Positions 1 to 9,381 of a DNA stretch of 64,000 nt are shown in pieces. Numbering within the stretch: the first letter of the stretch is position 1; every line of letters starts with the position of its first letter. The DNA is from Dyadobacter sp. CECT 9275 (GTDB lineage Bacteria; Bacteroidota; Bacteroidia; Cytophagales; Spirosomataceae). The position numbers were made by a program, and so were the translations under genes. Where the stretch lies: assembly GCF_907164905.1 (NCBI RefSeq), contig NZ_CAJRAF010000004.1:806001-870000 (forward strand), in the 5' to 3' direction. The notes under the pieces are model-generated. The model did no database searches and was not told the DNA's origin. It worked only from the letters and a program-made list of their open reading frames with translations.

Positions 1-355
1 TATTTACAATGTCAGGATGATGGCCCAGAACGTCAGTATCAAAGCGGTCCAGCGCGTGTCTGATTTTGAAAAGACCATGATCCGCCAGGTGTCCCGAATG
101 ACTTCCCGGTATTCCGGAATTGATGATTTGTGCTTTAATTCCTTTTTCTGCCAAAAGTCCGGGAAGCCGCTGGGCAAATACCTGCTTAATGGTTATCCTG
201 GTGGCAGTCACCGAGTTTCCGAATACCACGATTTTAACCCCGGATGAATCCTGCGGTTGAAAATAATCATTTTCGCTCCGGTAATTTCCGGCCAACACTG
301 TATCCACAAATCCGGCTGTGAGCAGCACCAGGATAAACCATTTTTTAAAAGACAT
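1..355 (-). CDS. SGNH/GDSL-type hydrolase, C-terminus beyond window edge
   Basis: Reading from the ATG at 355 toward position 1 gives an open frame of 118 codons that runs off the window. It begins with a signal peptide (MSFKKWFILVLLTAGF, cleavage probably after VLA). A block I motif follows (VVFGNSVTATR, with GNS in place of the usual GDS), then a block II-like segment (NSGIPGSHSGH). These are typical of secreted SGNH hydrolases. The gene is last in the visible leftward series SusC-SusD-lyase-sialidase-SGNH. SGNH esterases next to sialidases often remove O-acetyl groups from sialic acid, so a sialate O-acetylesterase role is plausible but inferred. The catalytic Asp-His block lies outside the window. 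The family call is fairly sure, the substrate is not. Confidence 0.72.
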   Translation of the reverse strand, partial: MSFKKWFILVLLTAGFVDTVLAGNYRSENDYFQPQDSSGVKIVVFGNSVTATRITIKQVFAQRLPGLLAEKGIKAQIINSGIPGSHSGHLADHGLFKIRHALDRFDTDVLGHHPDIVN

Positions 356-455
356 CAGTCAGCGTAGGGTCGGGCGTTAAGTCAGATCTACTTCTATTTC
401 AATGCTTGAAAACCAGCAGCCGGACGCTGCCGACCTTGAATTTTCAGCCTGAACA

Positions 456-1625
456 TTAGTCAATAAAATCCCTTTCGTTTAGTTTCATTCTCAGGTCTCC
501 CTGCATGGTAGTCACCCAAAGTTCACCTGGTTTTGCTTCGAAAATATACGGATAGGAGATCCAGGCCTTTGAAGTATCACTGTTCTGAATCTTATACGAT
601 TTGGCGATGACTTTCGGTTTACTCCAGGTTTTACCGTCGTTTTCAGAAAAAGCAACTGAAAGTTCCTCCCGGTGATTGCTGGCGGCCACCTCTGAAAATT
701 GCCCATCGCCCCCTCTGAGCGGGTAAGTATCCTTTCCATCAGGAAAACGGCGGTTCCACATCAGCACCAGCCTTCCGCTGGTCAGCCTTTTCAGTTGCCC
801 CGGTGCCGAACTTGCCGCGATACCTGTTGGCCTTATCCCTTTCCAGGATATCCCCTCGTCATCCGAAAAACATTCCCAGAAGGTACCCCAGTTAGTACGC
901 ATGAGCTGCCAAATGCGGCCATCCTTTAATTGTTCGATCGTGGATTCGGTTACACCGCTGTGGTGCCCTATCCCACCAAGGTCGATCACATTGGATCTCT
1001 CCCAGCTTTTACCCTCATCCCTGGAAGTATAGGTTAACACGGTATGGTGCCCGGGATTATGGCGCATCATCATGGAAGTAAAAATCACGTTTCCGTTGCG
1101 GGTTTCAATCATGCTCCTGATAGCACCGGTATGTTCATTATGTCGTTTCTGAACATCCTGCCAGGTTTTTCCGCCGTCCAGGCTCCGAATGGTATAGGTA
1201 GGCAAAATGGCTCCCGGCGAATCGGAAATATCTGCCTGCCAGTTCCAGTTGCCCCTTTCAGCGAGGTTCAGAAAGGCAAATACCAGCACTCCGTTACGCG
1301 TTTTCAGAAGCGCTCTTTCTCCCGAGATATTGAACTTTTCAGGATTACTGAACATTTCGTGTTTTTCCCAGGTTTTGCCTTCATCCTTGCTGATCAGGCA
1401 TTTATTTCCATCAATGGCAACGATATTCCCCTCCTGATTGCGTACGAAAGGGCCCAGTATCTGCCCTTTCAGTTCTTCGGTATTACGGGGTATCCAGGCT
1501 CCGGAAGAGGTTATTTTACCATTTTGTTCATTAAATACGGGGGCCTGCGCTTTTACAATCTTACCGGCACACAACACCAGGCTCAGAAGTAAAATCGCTT
1601 TTCCTGTTTTGAATCTTGCTGTCAT
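456..1625 (-). CDS. Secreted BNR/Asp-box sialidase family protein
   Basis: A 389-residue protein with a Sec signal peptide (residues about 8-27, ending VKAQ). It has five Asp-box repeats of the S-x-D-x-G-x-T/S-W type: SKDEGKTW, SLDGGKTW, SRDEGKSW, SDDEGISW and SENDGKTW. This is the hallmark of six-bladed sialidase/BNR beta-propellers. Family members release terminal sialic acids from glycoconjugates, though some BNR proteins act on other sugars. The gene lies 19 bp downstream of a lyase of the DHDPS/N-acetylneuraminate lyase family and upstream of an SGNH esterase, in the same leftward unit as a SusC/SusD pair. That context supports sialic-acid release in the periplasm or at the cell surface. 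The arginine triad was not mapped residue by residue. Confidence 0.8.
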   Translation of the reverse strand: MTARFKTGKAILLLSLVLCAGKIVKAQAPVFNEQNGKITSSGAWIPRNTEELKGQILGPFVRNQEGNIVAIDGNKCLISKDEGKTWEKHEMFSNPEKFNISGERALLKTRNGVLVFAFLNLAERGNWNWQADISDSPGAILPTYTIRSLDGGKTWQDVQKRHNEHTGAIRSMIETRNGNVIFTSMMMRHNPGHHTVLTYTSRDEGKSWERSNVIDLGGIGHHSGVTESTIEQLKDGRIWQLMRTNWGTFWECFSDDEGISWKGIRPTGIAASSAPGQLKRLTSGRLVLMWNRRFPDGKDTYPLRGGDGQFSEVAASNHREELSVAFSENDGKTWSKPKVIAKSYKIQNSDTSKAWISYPYIFEAKPGELWVTTMQGDLRMKLNERDFID

Positions 1626-1644
1626 AAGCTGAACGGATTAAACC

Positions 1645-2562
1645 TTAGTGATTGACAATACCACTGACTGCGGCAATACGGTCGAGTATTTCCTGTACAT
1701 CGTTTTCTTCCCAGGACTTATTTCCAAGACCCAGCGGCGGATTAGGAATGCCGATGTCCACTCCGTGTCTCATGTACATTGCCTTTTGAAAGAACGTCCA
1801 GATATTAGGCAGAACATGATTGATGATTTCCTGGAAGGTGAGCATAAAACGGTTGCCCAGCTCAAAATTGCCTCCGATAAATTCTTTACGGACATACTGG
1901 CACTCTTCCCCCCAAAGGTTAAAAAAGCTGCCGATCGCTCCTACAGTACCGCACAAAGTGGCCTGACAGAAAAGTTCGTCCGCACCGCTGAAAAGAATGA
2001 GATCTTCTCCGGCCAGAATATGCATCAGACTTATCTCGTAAAGGTTCTGCGTCGTTAGCTTCATTCCACCAATGTTGGGCAGCCCCAGGATCTGATCGAT
2101 ATAATAACGGGCATCGCCACCGAATATACTCTGATTACCTACGTGGTAGGGAAAAAATGGTATATCAATAGCAGAACTGATCGTGCGGTAATGCGCCAGG
2201 GCATTCTGAGCGCCGCCCTGGTAGTAAATAGGAGCTACGGTCGAAATCCCGTAAACACCGGCCTCCTGTGCCGCCTGGGCGAGCCGTACCGACTCCCGGG
2301 TGTTGAGTGCACCCACCTGGGCAATGACCGGGAGCTTCCCCTGGGCCACATCTATTACCTTTTTGGTTACTTCAACCCTTTGTTTTTCAGTAAAAAGAAC
2401 CCCTTGCCCGGTGGAACCAAGAATATATAGGCCATCCAATTTCTGATCCACACATAACTGAACTATCTTTTCCAGTTCGGCAAACTGTGGGGCTCCCTCC
2501 TGATCGACGGGTGTTAAAAGTGCGGGCCAGAGGCCTCCGATTTCCAATTTGTTACGCATCAT
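1645..2562 (-). CDS. DHDPS/N-acetylneuraminate lyase family aldolase
   Basis: A 305-residue cytoplasmic class I aldolase; the family is usually 290-310 residues. Visible motifs are GSTGQG (about 49-54, carboxylate-binding loop), Tyr139 in the FFPYHVGN strand, and Schiff-base Lys168 in GGMKLTT. The family includes dihydrodipicolinate synthase, N-acetylneuraminate lyase and several sugar-acid aldolases, and sequence alone does not separate them cleanly. The position between a SusD gene and a sialidase gene, with a GntR regulator upstream, favours N-acetylneuraminate lyase (sialic acid to N-acetylmannosamine plus pyruvate). No N-acetylmannosamine epimerase or kinase is visible; such genes could lie beyond the left edge. 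The start with two Met codons is ambiguous by one residue. Confidence 0.75.
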   Translation of the reverse strand: MMRNKLEIGGLWPALLTPVDQEGAPQFAELEKIVQLCVDQKLDGLYILGSTGQGVLFTEKQRVEVTKKVIDVAQGKLPVIAQVGALNTRESVRLAQAAQEAGVYGISTVAPIYYQGGAQNALAHYRTISSAIDIPFFPYHVGNQSIFGGDARYYIDQILGLPNIGGMKLTTQNLYEISLMHILAGEDLILFSGADELFCQATLCGTVGAIGSFFNLWGEECQYVRKEFIGGNFELGNRFMLTFQEIINHVLPNIWTFFQKAMYMRHGVDIGIPNPPLGLGNKSWEENDVQEILDRIAAVSGIVNH

Positions 2563-2604
2563 GTTGTTTGAAAAAATTCAGAATATTTTACCGTTGCTTG
2601 CAGT

Positions 2605-4083
2605 TTAATTATAGCCAGGATTTTGTTTCACTTTATTTTCCAGACTGAGTGTGTTCGACGAGATCGGGAAGAGCAGCAGGTAGTTTTGCCCGGCACGGCT
2701 CTGGAGCGACGGTACCTTCTCAAATGCCTTTCCGAAACGGATCAGATCCCACCAGCGTTTACCTTCCAGTCCAAGCTCTAAAAGGCGCTCTTTTAAGATA
2801 GCATCATCATTTGCATCTTTGGTACCATTCACAAAAAGATGATTTGGCAATGCCGTTCCGTAAGCACGTTTGCGCACCTGATTCATTTCTTCGGAAGGAT
2901 CCTGTCCCAAGGCATTTTTAGCTTCGGCAATCATCAACAGAATGTCGGCATATCGGTACACAATATAATCATTGAGGTACAAACGAACACCGGAATTAAT
3001 AAACCCTTTGAATTTGGACTGAAGAGCTCCGTAAAATTTCCTGGTTCCCGAAGCCGAAGTATATATTTCGGTGAAAGTAGCATTTCTCCGCTGATCATCT
3101 GTGGTGAACTGGTCGCGGAACAAAGCCGTAGGGGCCCAGAAGTTGTTGCCATTCGCCACACCGATTGCCGCCGAGGTAGCTGCATCAATGTCATTTGGAA
3201 TATAGGCTGCGGAGAAATACATGGCGGCAAAATCATTATCCGTCACCTCGTTTTGCTGAAAACGGATTGAAAACAATGTTTCCCGGTTTCCTTTGTTGGC
3301 ATAATCAAAAATGCTGGCATAGTTATCCAGGAGAACTACATCCGCTGTTTTCACCTCATTCAGAGCAGCCAGCGCAGTGGTGATATCCGCATTCCCGCCG
3401 CCAGCTCGTTTTCCTGTCCAGAGATATACATCCCCTTTCAGCGCATTGGCCGAAGGTTTCGACCAGACAAAACGACCTGTGGGTATGGTATTCGCCGGGA
3501 AAAGCTGGATCGCCTTGTCGATATCCGCTTTGATCTGCTTGAAAATATCCGCACTGGCAGTTCTTTCCTTCTGGATGGATTCCGGTGTGAAACCCTCGGT
3601 GGGTTCAAGCACCAGCGGCAAGTCCCCCCAGGTTTTGGTCATGGTGAAATAAACATAGGCACGCATCGTGTAAGCCTGGGCCAGCATATCATTTTTGACT
3701 GCCTCCGAGGTAAACGTAATGTTTGGCACGTATTTCAGCAGCAGATTACACTGGTGTATCACGGTATACATACCCTGCCACTCGGGACCGGGCGTGGTTG
3801 GATCAAGGGTGTTAAGATAATACCGTTCACGGCCGTCGAGACCCTGAACACCGCTGCCTACGGTTTCGCTTCTCCCTTCTCCCCACAAAAACAGGTTTTT
3901 ACTTGCCTGGGCACGTAAAGTAACGTACATACCGTAGGTACCTCCTTTGGCATCATCCTCGGTTTTCCAGAAAGATGCGTTACTGATCACACTTGTAGGC
4001 TTAAGTTCCAGGTTATCCGTGCAGGATGTAAGCGCCAGATTACCAATGGCTGCCAGCATTAAAACTTGATATATCTTTTTCAT
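2605..4083 (-). CDS. SusD/RagB-family outer-membrane glycan-binding lipoprotein
   Basis: Surface lipoprotein that captures a glycan and passes it to its SusC partner. I chose the ATG at 4083 (MKKIYQVL) rather than one 27 bp further upstream, because it gives a proper lipoprotein signal with lipobox LTSC and removes overlap with the SusC stop. The N-terminus after the cysteine (TDNLELKPTSVIS) and the FWKTEDDAKG segment are typical SusD N-domain features. The C-terminal part with YRYADILLMIAEAKN and RWWDLIRFGK is the classic RagB/SusD signature. Length of 492 residues is normal. It lies directly downstream of the SusC gene and upstream of lyase and sialidase genes, so a sialylated glycan or free sialic acid is the likely ligand. 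Confidence 0.93.
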   Translation of the reverse strand: MKKIYQVLMLAAIGNLALTSCTDNLELKPTSVISNASFWKTEDDAKGGTYGMYVTLRAQASKNLFLWGEGRSETVGSGVQGLDGRERYYLNTLDPTTPGPEWQGMYTVIHQCNLLLKYVPNITFTSEAVKNDMLAQAYTMRAYVYFTMTKTWGDLPLVLEPTEGFTPESIQKERTASADIFKQIKADIDKAIQLFPANTIPTGRFVWSKPSANALKGDVYLWTGKRAGGGNADITTALAALNEVKTADVVLLDNYASIFDYANKGNRETLFSIRFQQNEVTDNDFAAMYFSAAYIPNDIDAATSAAIGVANGNNFWAPTALFRDQFTTDDQRRNATFTEIYTSASGTRKFYGALQSKFKGFINSGVRLYLNDYIVYRYADILLMIAEAKNALGQDPSEEMNQVRKRAYGTALPNHLFVNGTKDANDDAILKERLLELGLEGKRWWDLIRFGKAFEKVPSLQSRAGQNYLLLFPISSNTLSLENKVKQNPGYN

Positions 4084-4096
4084 GATTGTCTGATGG

Positions 4097-7000
4097 TTAG
4101 AGAGAAACATTTACACCAAGAATGATCGTACGTGGAATGGGATACCTTCCGCGGTCATTACCGCCATCCTCAGGATTCAGCCCTTTGTACTTGGTGAAAT
4201 AATGAAGGTTATTGGCCGTCACATTAAACCGGAGGTTACTGATCTTCACTTTAGACAATATGCTTTTCGGAAGGGTATAACTCAGAGTAACCTCGCGCAC
4301 CGCCAGAAAATCGCCTTTTTCATAGTAGAATGAATTCCCGCCGTTTACACCTACACCACCCCGGTAAAGATTATTCTGTGCATTCTGATCCGCCCAGTAA
4401 TATTTCGGAATGTCCGTAACATCTCCCGGCTGCTTCCATGATTTCAAAACCTCCGTTGAAAGGCCTACGTCTCCCTGAAACTGGCCCACCATTTGCGCAC
4501 GGGGATAATTGTAGATCGTATGTCCTGTGGTATAGTCCATTCTTAGGAACAGGTTGAGCCCCTTATACCCCAGCGAGTTGCTGAATCCGCCCGTCCAGGC
4601 CGGGTACGGATTGCCGACATACACCCTGTCGGTACCATCAATGATCTTGTTACCATCAACATCCAGCCATTTTACGTCACCGCCGTATTTGGTTTTATTG
4701 GCTCTGGATATCAGATTGTCAACCGGAGCGGAGGCAGCTTCCTCGTCCGTTCTGTATATCCCCAGTTGTTTGTACGAGTACATATCCCCTACTCTTCCGC
4801 CTTCCTGGAGTCCGCCTTTCCAGGCCAGCGCACCCAAAGCGGGGTCCCACACCTGTATACCGCCAATGCGGTTGTTGGCGATGCCATTGGATGGCAACGT
4901 CAGGATTTTCTGAGTAGTCTTGGCTGCATTGAACGAAACATCCCAGCTCAGTGAAGAGGAAGAAGGCAGGATCCTTGCGCTTACTTCGAGCTCCACACCC
5001 TTATTTTCAAGGCTTCCGAGGTTGGTACGGATACTTGAAAAACCGGTAGATTGCGGCAGGCTCATGTCGGTCAGCAGATTGTCCGTTACGCGGCGATAGT
5101 AATCAAAAAGCATATTCACCCTGTTGCCGAAGAGGCCTATATCAGCGCCCAGGTCAAATGTTTTGGACCTTTCCCATTTCAGGTCGGCGTTGGAAAGAAC
5201 GGTATTGGTTACTGCTGCGTTGGTCCCGTACTGGGATCCCACACTATACTGCCCCTGTGACTGGAAATCGGAAAGTCCGCTGATATTTCCGTTAACACCA
5301 TAGCTGGCTCTCAGTTTCAGACGCAGCAGGTTTTCGGGCAAGGCGGTCCAGAATTGCTCCTTATGTAAGTTCCAGCCTACGGACACCCCGGGGAAAAATC
5401 CCCACTGATGATTGGCACCCAGATTGGATGCACCGTCATATCTGGCAGTGAGTGACACCAGGTACTTTTGATCAAAATCATAATTGATGTTTCCAAAATA
5501 CCCCACCAGCGCCTGCTGACTTTCATATCCGCCAACGGCTACCGGCACAGCCGAAGCATTCAGTGTAGGAATAAGGTCGGTAGATGCGCCCTGGCCAGTC
5601 CCCGACAATCCTGTGGTATCTCTTTTGAAATAAGAAAATCCGAGTTTCGCGTCCAGATTATGTTTTCCCTGAAAAGATTTTGCATACGAGAATACCGCGT
5701 CGGCCTGGTATTGGGTTCTGGAAAGGTAAGAGCCAGAAGCCGTTCTGGTAGAAACGTAGGTTGCCGGTCCGTTGAAATAAGCTTCCTGGAAAGAGCGGTT
5801 GGAACCATCGGTTTTGTAAAGAGATAACTGTGGTGCGAAAGTCAGGCCAGGTAAAATATCCCAGTTGGCGCCGATCGCAAGCGACAGGTTCTCCGAATTC
5901 CTTTTGGTTTTAAGTTTATTTAAATGATACTCCGGATTCCCAATGGACTGCCCCTGCCCGGGTGCTAACGTTCCATCTTCGTACCTGTATTTAGTAGTAG
6001 GTGCTACGTCAATAGATCTTTCAAAAATGCTGTTATCCGAGAAAACCTGATTATTTCCAGAATTGGAATACATCAGCCTTGAATAAAAACGTAGCTTGTC
6101 ACTGGCATACAAATCGCCGTTCATGTCAAACGTAAGGCGATTATACTTGGTGGTGATCGTGATTCCCTGCGCATCCATATACCCCACTCCGGCACTGAAA
6201 GTAGCTTTATCACTTCCACCCGACAGCGAAATATGATGATTCTGGGTCACACCTGTCCGGAAAAGGATATCTTCAAAATTGGTACCCTGAAAAATGATCG
6301 TTTTGGTAGGGTCAATCGGGTCGGGCATACTCTCCCAGCCTTCCTGTAACTTATGCTGGTTATCATTGTTAAGATATTGAGTGGTATAAGGTGACGTCTT
6401 TGTCAGATCGTTGCCGGTACCGTAGCCTGATTTCCCCGACAAATTGGTCAGGTAAGCCGTGTTGCCCGTTACCTTGGAAGTTGCCTGTACCCCCAGGCGC
6501 TGATAGGTGATATAGTCCCTTGCAGATACCAGGTCATAACCGTTGACCAGTTTGGAAAAAGAAGTATTGTACTGATAGGATACCTTTAATTTACCTGCCT
6601 TACCCGACTTTGTGGTGATGATCACAACCCCGTTGGAAGCGCGGGCACCATATATCGCGGTTGATGCGGCATCTTTCAGAACCTGCATGGATTCGATTTC
6701 CTCGGAACTGATATCATTCATATTGGGACGGATCACGCCATCCACAATATATAAAGGTGCCGAGCCATTAGGGTTATTAATGGATGTACCGCCACGGAGC
6801 ACGATCCTGGGTGCTGCACCCGGCTGGCCGGTGGTGGTCTGTACCCTTAAGCCCGCAATGGAGCCTTGCAGGGCCGACCCCGCATTGGCAAACGATATGT
6901 TTTCAAGCACCTTATTGTCCAGCTTGGAAATGGATGAGGTAACATTCTCACGCGACTGACGGCCATAACCTACCACAAGTACTTCGTTCAGGTTTTTAAG

Positions 7001-7309
7001 CTCCGCCTGCAGCGTTACGTTAATTTCCGACTGGGAATTCACTGCTATTTCCTGGGATTTGTATCCCACAAAACTGTATATCAGACTTTGCCCGGCAGTG
7101 ACTGCAATACTGTACTGCCCCTGGGCATCGGTATTTACCCCTGTCTGCGTTCCTTTCACAATCACCGTTACAAACGGCATCGGTGCATTGTCCTCCCCTG
7201 ATTTCACAATTCCCCGGACGGTCTGCTGAGCCGCTGCTTCACCTAAACAGGACCACAAAGCAGCCAGGAAAACAATTGTTGGTAAATAAAACTTTCGCAT
7301 TAGTTTCAT
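4097..7309 (-). CDS. SusC/RagA-family TonB-dependent outer-membrane transporter
   Basis: A 1070-residue TonB-linked outer-membrane protein. Order of parts: signal peptide (to about residue 28, EAAAQ), CarboxypepD_reg-like domain (VRGIVKSGEDNAPMPFVTV, about 30-110), the SusC linker motif NEVLVVGYG, plug domain with LRGGTS and APLYIVDGV, then IEVLKDA-type (MQVLKDAASTAIYGARASNG) and a long beta-barrel ending in aromatic-rich strands. It imports oligosaccharides using TonB energy, together with the SusD encoded next. It opens the leftward unit SusC-SusD-lyase-sialidase-SGNH. A GntR-type operator lies about 75-90 bp upstream, so repression by the divergent regulator is likely. Confidence 0.95.
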   Translation of the reverse strand: MKLMRKFYLPTIVFLAALWSCLGEAAAQQTVRGIVKSGEDNAPMPFVTVIVKGTQTGVNTDAQGQYSIAVTAGQSLIYSFVGYKSQEIAVNSQSEINVTLQAELKNLNEVLVVGYGRQSRENVTSSISKLDNKVLENISFANAGSALQGSIAGLRVQTTTGQPGAAPRIVLRGGTSINNPNGSAPLYIVDGVIRPNMNDISSEEIESMQVLKDAASTAIYGARASNGVVIITTKSGKAGKLKVSYQYNTSFSKLVNGYDLVSARDYITYQRLGVQATSKVTGNTAYLTNLSGKSGYGTGNDLTKTSPYTTQYLNNDNQHKLQEGWESMPDPIDPTKTIIFQGTNFEDILFRTGVTQNHHISLSGGSDKATFSAGVGYMDAQGITITTKYNRLTFDMNGDLYASDKLRFYSRLMYSNSGNNQVFSDNSIFERSIDVAPTTKYRYEDGTLAPGQGQSIGNPEYHLNKLKTKRNSENLSLAIGANWDILPGLTFAPQLSLYKTDGSNRSFQEAYFNGPATYVSTRTASGSYLSRTQYQADAVFSYAKSFQGKHNLDAKLGFSYFKRDTTGLSGTGQGASTDLIPTLNASAVPVAVGGYESQQALVGYFGNINYDFDQKYLVSLTARYDGASNLGANHQWGFFPGVSVGWNLHKEQFWTALPENLLRLKLRASYGVNGNISGLSDFQSQGQYSVGSQYGTNAAVTNTVLSNADLKWERSKTFDLGADIGLFGNRVNMLFDYYRRVTDNLLTDMSLPQSTGFSSIRTNLGSLENKGVELEVSARILPSSSSLSWDVSFNAAKTTQKILTLPSNGIANNRIGGIQVWDPALGALAWKGGLQEGGRVGDMYSYKQLGIYRTDEEAASAPVDNLISRANKTKYGGDVKWLDVDGNKIIDGTDRVYVGNPYPAWTGGFSNSLGYKGLNLFLRMDYTTGHTIYNYPRAQMVGQFQGDVGLSTEVLKSWKQPGDVTDIPKYYWADQNAQNNLYRGGVGVNGGNSFYYEKGDFLAVREVTLSYTLPKSILSKVKISNLRFNVTANNLHYFTKYKGLNPEDGGNDRGRYPIPRTIILGVNVSL

Positions 7310-7382
7310 GTGGATAAAAGTTTAGATCATACTTGCTTTATACTTGATTTTTCCAATTGCGGCAAAGATTCTGTCTTAATTT

Positions 7383-7399
7383 CATTTGTAGGACAAATG
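7383..7399. promoter_or_regulatory. FadR/GntR-type operator
   Basis: CATTTGT-AGG-ACAAATG is a perfect 7-bp inverted repeat with a 3-bp centre, in the intergenic region between the divergent SusC and GntR genes. It contains TTGTAGGACAA, which fits the FadR-subfamily GntR consensus TnGTnnnACnA exactly. The adjacent regulator is a FadR-type GntR protein, so this is its likely operator, placed to control both directions. On the leftward strand an imperfect -7 box (AATCTTTG) lies downstream, so the site may overlap the -33 region of the SusC promoter. Binding is inferred. Confidence 0.7.
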
Positions 7400-7404
7400 T
7401 AATA

Positions 7405-7419
7405 ATACTATTTTAGTAT
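7405..7419. promoter_or_regulatory. Second inverted repeat in the SusC/GntR intergenic region
   Basis: ATACTA-TTT-TAGTAT is a perfect 6-bp inverted repeat with a 3-bp centre, 5 bp from the FadR-type operator. It does not fit the GntR consensus. It resembles the TACTAT elements found ahead of three other units in this window but lacks their 21-bp tandem spacing. Role unknown. Confidence 0.4.
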
Positions 7420-7505
7420 CAAATGATTTGTATGGAAAAATATATTATCCTTCTGATATTATCTTATATGTACTATCTTGCACCACCTTTGTGCAAAATG
7501 CGATC

Positions 7506-8207
7506 ATGACCGAACCAAAATCCAATACACTCGAACCTCTGGAATCTCTGTCGATGACGGACAGAGTTGAAAATATCCTCCGCGAATACTTTACAGAAAA
7601 CGGCTTCAAACCCGGTGATTCTCTCCCCAATGAAATTGAAATATCTCAGAAACTGAACGTTAGCCGTAACGTGGTAAGAGAAGCCCTGAGCCGCCTGAGA
7701 ATGTTGGGCATGATTGAAACCAGGCCCAGAAGGGGAATGATCATGGCACAGCCCGATCTGCTGGCGGGAATCGAAAAAGTACTCAATCCACTGCTGCTCA
7801 GCCAGGACAACCTCAAAGATATATTTGAACTCCGTCTGATACTGGAAATGGGGATCTCGGAATTCCTGTTTGCCAGAAAAACAGAAAAAGATCTTGACGA
7901 ACTGGAAGCGATCGTTAAAAGGCAGAAAGACCTGACGGTTGTTTCAAAAGAAGAAGAAGTGGCGTTTCACGGAAAACTTTATGAAATGACCGGAAATGAT
8001 ACTTTCCAAAGATTCCAGACATTACTCATGCCCATTTTTGAACATGTTTTTACCGGATATTACAACCAGGAAACCCACGTGGATATACCCAACCGCGTAA
8101 CACATCACGATTTATTCATGCTGCTCAAACATGGTACGCAGGAAGAATTCCGCAAGGGAATGTATACTCACCTGGCCGTGTATTTCGCTACCATTACCGA
8201 CAGGTAA
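7506..8207 (+). CDS. FadR-type GntR transcriptional regulator
   Basis: A 233-residue regulator from the ATG at 7506 (MTEPKSN). An in-frame upstream start at 7428 would add 26 AT-rich-encoded residues that look like leader, not protein. The N-terminal winged helix holds PGDSLPNEIEISQKL and VSRNVVREALSRLRMLGMIETRPRRG (about 36-80). The C-terminal all-helical FCD domain has LRLILEMG, an EVAFHGKLYEMTG segment and late histidines, consistent with metal-assisted ligand binding. It is divergent from the putative sialic-acid operon and a matching operator lies between the two genes. The simplest inference is that it represses the SusC unit and its own gene until a sugar or sugar-acid effector binds. 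The effector is unknown. Confidence 0.88.
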   Translation: MTEPKSNTLEPLESLSMTDRVENILREYFTENGFKPGDSLPNEIEISQKLNVSRNVVREALSRLRMLGMIETRPRRGMIMAQPDLLAGIEKVLNPLLLSQDNLKDIFELRLILEMGISEFLFARKTEKDLDELEAIVKRQKDLTVVSKEEEVAFHGKLYEMTGNDTFQRFQTLLMPIFEHVFTGYYNQETHVDIPNRVTHHDLFMLLKHGTQEEFRKGMYTHLAVYFATITDR

Positions 8208-8337
8208 AAGACAAAAGGGTCGGCAGAAGGTCAGGTCTCTCTCTTCAGAGATACCACCTCCTGCCCTCCGGAAGAATATATTGTCCGGAAATAGGTGAAC
8301 TTTGCAGCACATTTTGGGGCTAAAACAACAGGCAGAA

Positions 8338-9372
8338 ATGGGAGTATCACAAACCAGGCAATCACTGGGCAGGCTTGTATCTTTGTGCGGCGTCATTCTG
8401 CTTTCTGTTTCCTGGGTGCGTGAAAGTCTTGCCCTCCTTCCGTTTCATATTACGGGAACGGCGCAGGGTACTACCTATTCGGTTACTTTTTTTTGTGAAA
8501 GGGAAAAAATAAAAAAACCACAGCTGGACAGTATTTTCCGGGCTCTTGACCAATCTCTTTCTACCTACAAGCCTTCTTCTCTGATCAGCCGCTTCAACAA
8601 CGCTGACACAACCCTGGTGACGGACGAGCATCTCTTTAGGGTAGTCAGGAAATCACTGGAAATTTACCGGGATACCGATGGCGCTTTTGATATAACCGTT
8701 CTGCCACTTATGTATGCCTGGGGATTTGGTACCAGGAAACCCGCCACATTTCCTGACTCGGCGGAAATCAGCTCCTTGCTTGACTGTGTTGGTTCCGACA
8801 AAATCAGGCTGAATGGGCGTTTGCTGTCTAAAACAATTCCCTGCCTGCAGATGGACGTCAACGGTATTGCGCAGGGTTACAGTGTTGATGTGATAGCCGC
8901 CTTTTTGGAAACCCAGGGAATTGCCAACTACCTGGTTGAAGTCGGTGGAGAGATCAGGGTGAAGGGAAGAAAATACCCGGAAGATAAACTTATGTCCGTT
9001 GGTATTGAAAGGCCTTCAAAAAAGAGTTTTGAAAATACAGACATTGGCAAGATAGTCCAGATGAAACAGGGTGCTATTACAACCTCGGGAAATTACCGGC
9101 AATACCAGGTGATGGGATCCAAAAGGATTTCTCATATCGTAAATCCCAAAACCGGGTATACTTCACAAAGTGATATCATCAGCGTAACCGTGATTGCCGA
9201 AGATGCTATCACTGCCGATGGCTACGACAATGCACTGGTTGTGATGGGCTTAACCAAATCGCTGGATTTTTTAAATAAGCACAAAAATCTCGACGCTTAT
9301 TTTATCTACCAAAAACCTGACGGTACCGTTTCGGATACTGCTTCTGCTGGATTTTACAAATATTTCAGATAA
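8338..9372 (+). CDS. apbE: ApbE family FAD:protein FMN transferase
   Basis: Transfers FMN from FAD onto a Thr/Ser of target proteins in the periplasm, for example NqrB/NqrC or RnfD/RnfG type subunits. The ATG at 8338 (MGVSQTRQ) is preferred over an upstream TTG at 8302; it gives a signal-anchor-like N-terminus (LVSLCGVILLSVSWV). Family motifs run in order: GTAQGTTYSV, LDQSLSTYKPSSLISRFN, FDITVLPLMYAWGFG, MDVNGIAQGYSVD (FAD-binding core), VEVGGEIRVKG, GAITTSGNYRQY, HIVNPKTGY and ITADGYDNALVVMG (Mg-binding Asp). Length is typical. No flavinylated target gene is adjacent. It stands alone between the GntR gene and a SusC/SusD pair. Confidence 0.93.
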   Translation: MGVSQTRQSLGRLVSLCGVILLSVSWVRESLALLPFHITGTAQGTTYSVTFFCEREKIKKPQLDSIFRALDQSLSTYKPSSLISRFNNADTTLVTDEHLFRVVRKSLEIYRDTDGAFDITVLPLMYAWGFGTRKPATFPDSAEISSLLDCVGSDKIRLNGRLLSKTIPCLQMDVNGIAQGYSVDVIAAFLETQGIANYLVEVGGEIRVKGRKYPEDKLMSVGIERPSKKSFENTDIGKIVQMKQGAITTSGNYRQYQVMGSKRISHIVNPKTGYTSQSDIISVTVIAEDAITADGYDNALVVMGLTKSLDFLNKHKNLDAYFIYQKPDGTVSDTASAGFYKYFR

Positions 9373-9381
9373 ACCGGCCAG

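Noticed and set aside
17..247. A 76-codon + strand frame at the window start
   Set aside because: It is the shadow of the truncated SGNH hydrolase gene on the minus strand, which has a signal peptide and family motifs.
7405..7419. Fourth member of the tandem ATAGTA regulon motif
   Set aside because: It shares the TACTAT word but has no partner at 21 bp and no TAnnTTTG box at 24-25 bp, so I kept it out of the regulon.
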